DNA from: Paenibacillus silagei
Lineage (GTDB): Bacteria > Bacillota > Bacilli > Paenibacillales > Paenibacillaceae
Direction: 5' to 3'
Length of the DNA: 64,000 bases
NCBI RefSeq assembly: GCF_017874735.1
Contig: NZ_JAGGLV010000003.1
Location: 62,001 to 126,000, forward strand
Made by a program: the position numbers and the translations under genes. Positions 24,996 through 32,715 of this stretch are shown here, piece by piece (position 1 is the stretch's first letter; each line of letters begins with the position of its first letter). A model generated the notes under the pieces. It saw only the letters and a program-made list of their open reading frames with translations, searched no databases and was not told the DNA's origin.

Positions 24996-26080
24996 GCCGC
25001 AAGGATGGAATGATGTATGCTCCGGTACATGAGGCGAAGCCTGTCGTGGGACCGGGTGAATTCGTAATTGCTGCGCTGGCACTGGATCATGGGCATATCT
25101 ACGGGATGTGCAACGGGCTGGTGGAGGCGGGAGCCGAGCTGAAGTGGGTATACGATCCTGACCCCGAGAAGGTAAAAGCATTCCTGAACAAGTATCCCGG
25201 CGTCAAAGCCGCACGCTCTGCTGAAGAGATTCTTGAAGATCCTGAGGTCCGGCTCGTAGCAGCAGCGGCCGTTCCTTCGGAGCGCGGTCCGCTCGGTCTG
25301 CGGGTGATGGCACACGGGAAGGATTATTTCACGGACAAATCTCCGTTTACTTCTCTGGACCAGCTCGCGGCAGCACGCCTTCAAGTGGAGCAGACGGGGC
25401 GGAAATACATGACGTATTACAGTGAGAGACTGCATGTAGAGAGCGCTGTCTATGCCGGTCAGCTGGTGCAGCAGGGGGCGATTGGCCGTGTGCTTCAGGT
25501 GATGGGACTGGGGCCGCACCGGTTAAATGCACCCAGCCGGCCGGAATGGTTCTTCCAGCGTGATAAATACGGCGGCATTCTCTGTGACATCGGCAGCCAT
25601 CAGATTGAACAGTTCCTCTTCTACGCGGGCTGCCGTGATGCCAAGGTACTTCACAGCAAGGTCGCCAACTACAACAATCCGGCTTACCCGGAGCTGGAGG
25701 ATTATGGGGATGCTACGCTGGTTGGGGATAACGGGGCTACGCAGTATTTTCGCGTGGACTGGTTCACTCCGTCAGGACTCGGAACCTGGGGCGATGGCCG
25801 GACGATCATTCTCGGCACGGAAGGCTATATTGAACTGCGCAAATACAGCGATATCGGCCGCTCCAGCACACCGGACCATGTCTACTGGGTAGACGGTGAG
25901 GGCGAGCATTATGAGCATGTGGCCGGGAAGATCGGCTTCCCGTTCTTCGGTGAGCTGATTCTGGACTGCCTGGAACGGACGGAGAAGGCGATGACGCAGG
26001 AGCATGCGTTCAAGGCTGCTGAGCTGTGTCTGGAGGCGCAGCGGCAAGCGGTGAATCTGACCCCGGATACGCTCAAATAG
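24992..26080 (+). CDS. Gfo/Idh/MocA-family oxidoreductase
   Basis: 362 residues. It differs from its two neighbours: the N-terminus reads LALDHGHIYGMCNGLVEAGA rather than a GxGxxG loop, and the catalytic loop is DKSPFTSLDQL, so the usual EKP is replaced by DKS. The C-terminal domain (GGILCDIGSHQIEQFLFYAG) is normal. It may act on a different intermediate or have lost ordinary dehydrogenase chemistry. It is coupled by ATGA to the upstream isomerase and 38 bp from the next gene. Confidence 0.9.
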   Translation: MSRKDGMMYAPVHEAKPVVGPGEFVIAALALDHGHIYGMCNGLVEAGAELKWVYDPDPEKVKAFLNKYPGVKAARSAEEILEDPEVRLVAAAAVPSERGPLGLRVMAHGKDYFTDKSPFTSLDQLAAARLQVEQTGRKYMTYYSERLHVESAVYAGQLVQQGAIGRVLQVMGLGPHRLNAPSRPEWFFQRDKYGGILCDIGSHQIEQFLFYAGCRDAKVLHSKVANYNNPAYPELEDYGDATLVGDNGATQYFRVDWFTPSGLGTWGDGRTIILGTEGYIELRKYSDIGRSSTPDHVYWVDGEGEHYEHVAGKIGFPFFGELILDCLERTEKAMTQEHAFKAAELCLEAQRQAVNLTPDTLK

Positions 26081-26118
26081 TTGCATTACAGCTATCAGAA
26101 GATCGGAAGGTGGTTAAG

Positions 26119-27135
26119 ATGAATACCAATGGAGCAGCGATTATCGGCTGCGGGGCGATTGCCCCGCTGCATGCCAGAGCCATTGCTTCCATCCAGAATG
26201 CGCGGCTGGTAGCCGTGGTGGACAGTGACCCTGTTCAGGCAGCACAGTCTGCTCAGGATTACGAATGTGAAGGCCTGACGGATTACAGGGAGCTGCTGGA
26301 GCGTGCAGATATCGGCATTGTCCATCTCTGCACGCCGCATCATCTGCATGCCGGAATGGCGATAGAGCTGCTGAAGGCCGGCAAGCATGTGTTAACAGAG
26401 AAGCCCATGGCGCTGGATGTACCTTCGGCCCGCTTGATGCAGGAGGCGGCGGAGCATGCAGCGGGTCAGCTGGGTGTAGTGTTCCAGAACCGTTATAATG
26501 AACCTTCAGTGCGGATCAGACAAGTAATCGATTCCGGCAGCTTGGGCAATCTCCTCTGTATGAAGGGCCTGGTAACCTGGACCCGGACTGAGGAGTACTA
26601 CACGAACAGTCCATGGAGAGGCCGCTGGTCTACGGAAGGCGGAGGGGTATTGATCAATCAGGCTATCCATACCCTGGATCTGCTGCAATGGTTCGGCGGT
26701 GACATCGCTGCCGTGAAAGGGAGTGTCAGCACCGATGTGTTGAACGATGTCATTGAGGTCGAGGACAGCGCACATGCGTGTATCGACTTCAAAAACAAGG
26801 CGCGCGGACTTTTCTACGGAACCAATGCGTATCAGGCCAATTCGCCGGTGGAGCTGGAGCTGGTCTTCGAGCAAGGGACCCTGCAGCAGCGCCGTGACAG
26901 TCTCTATCTGTGGAAAGAGGGTGAGGAGACGCTGCTCTGCGAGCCGCAGAGCATCAGCAGCGGCGGGAAATCGTACTGGGGCACCGGGCACTCACGGTTA
27001 ATTCATGACTTCTACGCCCACATCCGTGAAGGCCGCAGGTTCTGGATTGACGGTGCTGAGGGCATCAAAGCGCTCAAGCTGATTGCAGAGATCTACAAGT
27101 CCTCGGGCAGCCGGAATCTGGTCCCTCAGGTCTAG
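26119..27135 (+). CDS. Gfo/Idh/MocA-family oxidoreductase
   Basis: 338 residues with a standard dinucleotide loop (AAIIGCGAIAPLHARA), EKPMALDVPSA as the catalytic loop and EGGGVLINQAIHTLDLLQW in the C-terminal domain. The start is ATG 26119 with GGAAGGTGG 6 bp upstream; the frame is open back into the preceding gene but that part is not needed. It is the last gene of the operon, which ends in a strong bidirectional hairpin. Confidence 0.92.
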   Translation: MNTNGAAIIGCGAIAPLHARAIASIQNARLVAVVDSDPVQAAQSAQDYECEGLTDYRELLERADIGIVHLCTPHHLHAGMAIELLKAGKHVLTEKPMALDVPSARLMQEAAEHAAGQLGVVFQNRYNEPSVRIRQVIDSGSLGNLLCMKGLVTWTRTEEYYTNSPWRGRWSTEGGGVLINQAIHTLDLLQWFGGDIAAVKGSVSTDVLNDVIEVEDSAHACIDFKNKARGLFYGTNAYQANSPVELELVFEQGTLQQRRDSLYLWKEGEETLLCEPQSISSGGKSYWGTGHSRLIHDFYAHIREGRRFWIDGAEGIKALKLIAEIYKSSGSRNLVPQV

Positions 27136-27162
27136 CATTCATCAACCGGCTGATGCCGGAAT

Positions 27163-27207
27163 AGGCTGTCTCTTAGGCAGAGTTCTGCGTAAGAGACAGC
27201 CTTATTT
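27163..27207. terminator. Bidirectional terminator between convergent genes
   Basis: AGGCTGTCTCTTA and TAAGAGACAGCCT form a perfect 13-bp stem. T/A-rich ends lie on both sides. Confidence 0.85.
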
Positions 27208-27243
27208 GTGTTGCGTTTAGCCGAAGAGACTGGAAGTAAGCCG

Positions 27244-27804
27244 CTACAGCTTAATCGCAAGCCAGCAGGCTTCAATGGTCTGCTGAATCTGCTGCTCGTT
27301 AAGCGGATATTTTCCGTCCAGGTATCCTTTGATGACAGCAATTAATATCCCGTAGATCAGCTGATAGCACAGACAGACATTCATTTCCCGGATGATTCCC
27401 TGCCGCTGGCCTTCTTCAATGATGGAGAATATCTCTAAGGTTGAGGGGGCCAGCGTGTTCCGCAAGTCCTCGGAAATATAGGGCGAGGAGCAATAGTTCT
27501 CTGTGAAATCAACCTCTTTGGGGTATTGAAGCGAATAGTTGGCCGTATTCTTCAGAAGGCTCTTCACACGCTCATAGATGGTTAAGCCGGGATCATAGCC
27601 GTTCATGACGAACTCATTTTTATGTATGCGGACTTTATGGTACAACTCATTGACCAGCTGCTCCTTGTTCTCGAAATAATGATAGAATGTGCTGGATCCT
27701 ACATTGGCCCTCTTGAATATTTTGGCAAAAGTAACAGATTGTAAGCCTTCTTCAGTAATTAAATCAAGGGTTGCCTGAAGAATATCATCGCGTTTACCCA
27801 TCAT
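27244..27804 (-). CDS. TetR/AcrR-family transcriptional regulator
   Basis: 186 residues. The N-terminal helix-turn-helix is LQSVTFAKIFKRANVGSSTF followed by YHYFENKEQLV, the hallmark of the family. The C-terminal helical ligand domain is not recognisable further. No efflux or enzyme gene is adjacent in the same direction, so the target is unknown. The gap upstream holds several palindromes that could be its operators. Confidence 0.92.
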   Translation of the reverse strand: MMGKRDDILQATLDLITEEGLQSVTFAKIFKRANVGSSTFYHYFENKEQLVNELYHKVRIHKNEFVMNGYDPGLTIYERVKSLLKNTANYSLQYPKEVDFTENYCSSPYISEDLRNTLAPSTLEIFSIIEEGQRQGIIREMNVCLCYQLIYGILIAVIKGYLDGKYPLNEQQIQQTIEACWLAIKL

Positions 27805-27876
27805 TACACCTCACTAGCGGAAAAATCATTCTATAAAATAGTACAGCTTCTGCAAGGAAATGTCAATTATCAGAAT

Positions 27877-27927
27877 GTCTATTCCGCTGTAAAGTGGAAA
27901 AAAGATTGAATTTGTGGTGGAATAGAC
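27877..27927. promoter_or_regulatory. Inverted repeat upstream of tetR
   Basis: GTCTATTCC (27877-27885) and GGAATAGAC (27919-27927) are perfect inverted repeats 33 bp apart, about 75 bp upstream of the tetR start. They are candidate TetR half-sites. Confidence 0.4.
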
Positions 27928-28019
27928 AATAAAAGAACTATATTTATGTCAAAATTAGGAGAAGTGGAATTTTCATTCTGAATTTATTTGAAGTTTAATT
28001 TTCTTCCTTTTAGAATATC

Positions 28020-28077
28020 AATAGAATAAATATTCTATTTCTTAAGCTTATGAATGGATTGCTAATACAAGCAATCC
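28020..28077. repeat. Two hairpins in the AT-rich gap before msrA
   Basis: AATAGAAT-AAAT-ATTCTATT (28020-28039) and GGATTGCT-AATACA-AGCAATCC (28056-28077) are both perfect. The second has no T run but is followed by TTGACTTTTAGACC. They may be an operator and a weak terminator. Otherwise I see nothing in 27928-28158 except AT-rich sequence. Confidence 0.45.
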
Positions 28078-28158
28078 AATTGACTTTTAGACCATTAGGC
28101 TTTATCTTCAGTACAGGGTTTACCTAGAGTCAGCAGAAGAGAGACAGGGAGTGGAAGT

Positions 28159-28683
28159 ATGGCTATGGAACAGGCAATGTTTGCCGGAGGCTGCTTCTGG
28201 TGCATGGTTACGCCGTTCGAAGAGCTTCCCGGAATTCACGGGATTGTATCGGGATACGCCGGAGGAACGGTAGATAACCCTACTTATGAGCAGGTGAAGA
28301 CCGGTGCAACCGGTCACTACGAGGTGGTTCAAATCACTTTTGACCCGGAATTGTTCCCATATGAGCGGCTGCTTGCGTTATTCTGGCCGCAGATTGACCC
28401 GACGGATGACGGTGGACAGTTTCAGGACCGGGGAACGCAGTACCGCACGGCGGTATTCTATTATACGGAAGAGCAGCGGCTGGCTGCACTTGCTTCCCGG
28501 GAGCAGGTGGCAGTCAGCGGCAGATTCGAGCTTCCGGTGGTGACGGAGATTCTGCCTGCGCCGGTATTCTATCCGGCAGAAGACTATCATCAGGACTATC
28601 ATAAGAAGAATCCGAAGCATTATAAAGAGGACCGTGAGCAATCCGGACGGGATACCTTTATTTCGCAGCACTGGCACAAGTGA
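28159..28683 (+). CDS. msrA: Peptide-methionine (S)-S-oxide reductase
   Basis: 174 residues beginning AMFAGGCFWCM, which contains the catalytic Cys of MsrA. GYAGGTVDNPTYEQVKTG and the GHYEVVQI..FDP string follow, and the chain ends with YHQDYHKKNPKHY, all standard. It repairs oxidised methionine in proteins using thioredoxin. No msrB is fused or adjacent. ATG 28159 is 7 bp after AGGGAGTGG. It is monocistronic with a terminator. Confidence 0.96.
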   Translation: MAMEQAMFAGGCFWCMVTPFEELPGIHGIVSGYAGGTVDNPTYEQVKTGATGHYEVVQITFDPELFPYERLLALFWPQIDPTDDGGQFQDRGTQYRTAVFYYTEEQRLAALASREQVAVSGRFELPVVTEILPAPVFYPAEDYHQDYHKKNPKHYKEDREQSGRDTFISQHWHK

Positions 28684-28702
28684 TTCGTGAATATCCGTTA
28701 GA

Positions 28703-28750
28703 CAAAGCCTGTGATTACCCGGCATCTGGGAATTGCGGGCTTTTTACTAT
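28703..28750 (+). terminator. Terminator after msrA
   Basis: AAAGCC..GATT.CCC pairs with GGG.AATT..GGGCTTT, a long imperfect hairpin followed by TTTTT. From here to 29018 I see no other feature. Confidence 0.7.
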
Positions 28751-29032
28751 TTTTGCAGCATCCTGTGGGTTAAGCTATAGATCATTATGCCAAAAACCAA
28801 AATATGGGAACCTAAATCCGAAATTCCGTGCCTACTCAATTGCCGATTGTGCAACTATAATCATATTTGTAAACGGATACAAGCATTGGTAATTCTGGTT
28901 TTGATGCAGCGGGAAGAGAGAGGAGGGAACAGGGGATAGAATAAGCAGCTCAGCGAAATACAGAATGCTCTATAGCTCCTGTAGTTGAAGGGAAGTGCTG
29001 CAATGCCAATATTATTCAGGAGGAATCTAAGA

Positions 29033-30403
29033 ATGTCCAAAAAATGGCTAATGACGATGCTTGCGTTCGTGCTTTTGCTCTCTTGCCTGCCTTTGTTCAA
29101 TTCCAAAGCAGCCGCAGCTGATTATACCCAAGGGGTAGATCTGTCGGGAACCTCAGCTACCATCTGGTTCAAATCTACGGTCAGTACCAGCTGGACCGAT
29201 GTGCATTACAAGGTGAACTCGGGAACCCAGCTAAACTACCGAATGACTTATAACAACAATAAAGCGCGTTATGAGCAGGTGGTTACAGGCGTCGCCAGCG
29301 GCACAGCACTCTCGTACTTCTTCACCTACAACAATGGGACTCCGGCTTATGATACCGGCTGGTTCAACTACACTGCGGGAACCGTGCCCACTGCAGCGCC
29401 GACTACTCCGCCTTCCGGGTCTTCCGGTTCGATCTATTCTATCGCTGCATCTTCTATTCCGACACCGCCGGGAGGCTCCGTGTCTGTCAAAGTCATGAAT
29501 GGAACGGGAGGCGCTTACCCCGATAACCAGGTCTATTGGGGCGTCATCGGCATCAATCCGGCCAACGGCAAATGGAGTTATCTGGATCTTAGCGGCAATC
29601 TCATTCCGATCTCGAATGCGCTGAATAATGCTTCCGGCCATCTGACCAAGAACGGGGTCAACTATGCCAATATTTATCATACGGTTAGCCAGACCAACTG
29701 GGTAACGCTGCCCAAAATCACCTCCGGCCGCATGTTCCTAAGTGTTGGCACGCCGTTGTATATTAAGACCTATGACGACGGCTTTGCCGGACCGGATATT
29801 GATAACCCAACCGATCCTAACCGTAATCTCTATTTCGACTTCGTTGAATTCACGGTCGATGCTACAGGCTACCATGGCAATACGACCCGTGTAGATGCCT
29901 TCGGCTTCCCGATCCAGCACCGGCTGGTCGGCTTGTCCGGCGGTTATGACAAGACGGTTGGCGAGCTGGAATCGGAGACACGGGCCGGCATTTTCACCAA
30001 ATACCAGAATGAAGTTCCGTCCGCCTTCAAATCGCTGGCAACCGATCAGGCGCCTTACCGGATTATTGCTCCAGTCCATGGATCGTTCAAGGCCGGCGGT
30101 GCCAACGCGAATTACTTTGCAGGCTATTCCAGCTATAGCACCCAGGATATTCTGCGCAATGACGGTTCGTTAATCGATGCCGCCACTTCCGCTGCGATCA
30201 ACCGCCATGTGTACACCACTAGTAACTGGAACAACGTAGCGAACTATTACAATGCGGCTCCCGCCAACTTTTATGCGAAATTCTGGCATGATCACAGCAT
30301 CAGCGGCTTGGCTTATGGCTTCCCGTATGACGATGTTAACGGCCAGGCAGCCTATCTGGAAGTCGGTGACCCTAAAGGTCTAATTATTCGCGTGGCCTGG
30401 TAA
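29033..30403 (+). CDS. Secreted GH64 beta-1,3-glucanase with N-terminal CBM56-like module
   Basis: 456 residues. The signal peptide ends near AAAADY (about residue 27). A carbohydrate-binding module of about 90 residues (YTQGVDLSGTSATIWFKS; SYFFTYNNGTPAYDTGWFNY) is followed by a Pro/Ser/Thr linker, then a thaumatin-like GH64 domain. That domain has VYWGVIGINPANGKW, YFDFVEFTVD, DAFGFPIQHRL and a C-terminal GLAYGFPYDDVNGQAAYLE. It would cut laminarin-type glucans of fungal walls into pentasaccharides outside the cell. ATG 29033 has AGGAGG 8 bp upstream. Its last 24 bp overlap the convergent gene. Confidence 0.93.
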   Translation: MSKKWLMTMLAFVLLLSCLPLFNSKAAAADYTQGVDLSGTSATIWFKSTVSTSWTDVHYKVNSGTQLNYRMTYNNNKARYEQVVTGVASGTALSYFFTYNNGTPAYDTGWFNYTAGTVPTAAPTTPPSGSSGSIYSIAASSIPTPPGGSVSVKVMNGTGGAYPDNQVYWGVIGINPANGKWSYLDLSGNLIPISNALNNASGHLTKNGVNYANIYHTVSQTNWVTLPKITSGRMFLSVGTPLYIKTYDDGFAGPDIDNPTDPNRNLYFDFVEFTVDATGYHGNTTRVDAFGFPIQHRLVGLSGGYDKTVGELESETRAGIFTKYQNEVPSAFKSLATDQAPYRIIAPVHGSFKAGGANANYFAGYSSYSTQDILRNDGSLIDAATSAAINRHVYTTSNWNNVANYYNAAPANFYAKFWHDHSISGLAYGFPYDDVNGQAAYLEVGDPKGLIIRVAW

Positions 30404-31438
30404 GATAGAGCCGAAGGCTTCCAGCAGCGCAGCTTCCTCAATCATCAGCAAATGAGGGATATCGTGTAGAGAGCCGGTCCTGAATATAAGCAGGCTGCCG
30501 ACTCTCTCGCACAATTGAAGCTGGGAATACTGGGAAGGATCATCATCCAGCGAAGGGAAAACCACACTCGCAGGCACAGGCTCATATCCGGCAAAAGCCC
30601 ATTCACCGATTCGTTCCATCGTTTCAGGATCAAACAAAAAGAACCGTTCATTCGTATTTTGCGTGATGACTTGACCGTTCTGAAGATAGAGCATACCATA
30701 GCCCGGATATGTGTCTTCTTCCTCATACTCGTCTTCGTATTCCCCGTCGTGCGGGCCCTGTTCCTGTAGCAGCTCCAAGGCTGGATAGGAGAACCGGGCA
30801 TACACCTGCGCATCATTCTCCAAGGTGAACAGCTGACTGCCGTTAGGATGCCAAGCTGGCGCAATATAACATCCCTGCGGGAACATCTCCCTGCTATGTA
30901 ACCCGCCCTGCTGAATAGATAATTCATACACGGATATACCGTTCTGACCTGCCGCAAGCTCCAGTGTTACAGCATCCGACCCAGGAATGTCCATCAGCCG
31001 CAGCGCACTATCACCGAACGGATCTTCCAAGTCTAGTGAATGTGCTAACGTTCCGTCCCCGCTATGAAACACTGAAATCCGCAGATGTTCCCCGTCCAGC
31101 CTGGCTACAGACCAGATTAGCCCCCCATCACGCGAGAAAAGAACACATACATAAGCCCCGACTTTGCTCCACAGCAAGCGGCCCGTGAAGTCTCCTGCGC
31201 CCATTGCCTCATCCTCCATAATGAAAGCCGCCAGCGCAAGCTCAGGATGGAACGAAAGGGAGTCCAGGTTAAGCGGTTGCAAGTTATATAGCTGTCCGGC
31301 TTCACGAGGCGTTAAGTCCGCATCCAGGCGGTACACTCTGCCTTCCTTGTCATATACAACAACAGGAGGTCCGGCATTGTTCCTTGCGGCGAAGTTATAG
31401 TCGCCTATGAGTATTGTAGCGGGATTAAGCAGTATCAT
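30380..31438 (-). CDS. Unrecognised protein, possible beta-propeller
   Basis: 352 residues with no signal peptide or membrane segment. There are repeated short strands with Gly/Asp turns (for example LLWSKVGAYVCVLFSRDGGLIWSV and GCYIAPAWHPNGSQLFTLEN), which suggest WD40-like propeller blades. An acidic insert (GEYEDEYEEEDTYPGYG) lies at about residues 237-253. I cannot name a family. It converges on the glucanase gene with a 24-bp overlap and no terminator between them. A ribosome site (AGGAGG on the minus strand) precedes the ATG. Confidence 0.75.
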   Translation of the reverse strand: MILLNPATILIGDYNFAARNNAGPPVVVYDKEGRVYRLDADLTPREAGQLYNLQPLNLDSLSFHPELALAAFIMEDEAMGAGDFTGRLLWSKVGAYVCVLFSRDGGLIWSVARLDGEHLRISVFHSGDGTLAHSLDLEDPFGDSALRLMDIPGSDAVTLELAAGQNGISVYELSIQQGGLHSREMFPQGCYIAPAWHPNGSQLFTLENDAQVYARFSYPALELLQEQGPHDGEYEDEYEEEDTYPGYGMLYLQNGQVITQNTNERFFLFDPETMERIGEWAFAGYEPVPASVVFPSLDDDPSQYSQLQLCERVGSLLIFRTGSLHDIPHLLMIEEAALLEAFGSILPGHANN

Positions 31439-31553
31439 CGTATTCCTCCTGCTCCTCGAATTGTTCTGAATTATAGCATCCTAAGGATGGAAAATAAACA
31501 GGAAGAAAGGTATGATAGATAGCAATTGCACACGAAGGGAGCATCCGGGAGAG

Positions 31554-32231
31554 ATGAAGGACAGCTTGAAGCACATCTTATTTGATCTGGACGGCACATT
31601 GACTGACCCCAAGGAAGGCATTACCAAAAGCGTGGAGTATGCGCTTAACCAATTCAGCATCGAGGTGGAGCATCCTGACCTGCTGATTCCTTACATAGGT
31701 CCGCCGCTATATGATTCTTTTATTGAAATTCAGGGCTTCACGGCGGAGGCAGCGGCACAGGCTGTGGAGTTCTACCGGGAGCGTTACCGGACGCTGGGGA
31801 TGTTCGAGAATCATGTCATTCCAGGCATTCCAGAGCTGCTGGAGAGCTTGAGAGCCAAGGGGTTCGAGCTGTATGTGGCGACCTCCAAGCCTATTGTATT
31901 CGCTGAGCAGATTCTGCGCCATTATGAGCTGGACGGGTTCTTCAAGTATGCGGCAGGCAGCAATCTGGACGGGACACGCTCGAAGAAGCGCGAGGTCATT
32001 CAACACGTGCTGGACGAGAATAATCTTCTTGCTTCGCAGTCGCTGATGATCGGGGACCGGGAGCATGACATTATTGGGGCAAAAGCCTGCGGTGTAGCCT
32101 CTGTGGGCGTGTTGTTCGGCTATGGTTCCGAGGAGGAATTATCGGCGGCCGGAGCGGATTTTATTGCGCATACGGTGGAAGAAGTAGGGGATATTATTCT
32201 GCGGTTGCAGCGGACTGAGCTTAACGGATAA
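31554..32231 (+). CDS. HAD-family hydrolase (phosphoglycolate phosphatase-like)
   Basis: 225 residues. All four HAD motifs are seen: DLDGTLTD (nucleophile Asp), ATSKP (Thr/Ser), the Lys in SKKREV and GDREHDIIGA (acidic pair). The helical cap between motifs is of the PGP/PpaX type. It would dephosphorylate a small metabolite. The start is ATG 31554 before KDSLKHILFD; ATG 31512 would add 14 unconserved residues and has a poorly spaced ribosome site. Confidence 0.9.
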   Translation: MKDSLKHILFDLDGTLTDPKEGITKSVEYALNQFSIEVEHPDLLIPYIGPPLYDSFIEIQGFTAEAAAQAVEFYRERYRTLGMFENHVIPGIPELLESLRAKGFELYVATSKPIVFAEQILRHYELDGFFKYAAGSNLDGTRSKKREVIQHVLDENNLLASQSLMIGDREHDIIGAKACGVASVGVLFGYGSEEELSAAGADFIAHTVEEVGDIILRLQRTELNG

Positions 32232-32320
32232 GGCCCGCGGGCTGAGGGTTAAGGGAGTTAAAGTTAAAAGGATTAAGCGGTCAAGCGGGAAGCGGATTTT
32301 AAGTTTTTTTCTGCGCGGTA

Positions 32321-32350
32321 TTGACTTCTGACGAAGACCGTGCGTATTAT
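32321..32350 (+). promoter_or_regulatory. Promoter of the thrS leader
   Basis: TTGACT and TATTAT are separated by 18 bp, about 365 bp before thrS and just before the T-box leader. Confidence 0.7.
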
Positions 32351-32356
32351 GTAACC

Positions 32357-32669
32357 AGCAACACCATAACCAAGGCAATGACCAGAGACAGGATATCCCG
32401 TGAGGACTGACCAGAGAGAGAAGTGCAAGGTGAGAGCTTCTTACAGAGACCAGCCGGATGTTACCCCTCTATAGCCGTGACACTGAACCCTCCTGCTGTT
32501 AGCGAGGCTGTAAATGCCACCGACCCATCCCCGTTAACGGATGCCATGAGGATTGTACTGATCACGTTTCCGCCGAACAGCCGGGGGTGAAGTGACGTAT
32601 AGTCGAATTAGGGTGGAACCACGAGCTTAAGACGCACTCGTCCCTTTCCGGGATGAGATGCGTTTTTTT
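32357..32669 (+). promoter_or_regulatory. thrS: T-box leader of thrS
   Basis: The T-box sequence AGGGTGGAACCACG is at 32610-32623. A terminator hairpin (ACGCACTCGTCCC with GGGATGAGATGCGT, then seven Ts) ends at 32669, 46 bp before the start codon. Upstream lies a long stem-I region with AGAGA-type kink-turn signals near 32383-32440. Threonine codons (ACC, ACT) occur in the second half of stem I, but I could not fix which is the specifier. Uncharged threonyl-tRNA would stabilise the antiterminator and switch thrS on. Confidence 0.9.
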
Positions 32670-32715
32670 GTGTTTACATTTACGAATATACACTGAAGAA
32701 ATGGAGGCCATAATC

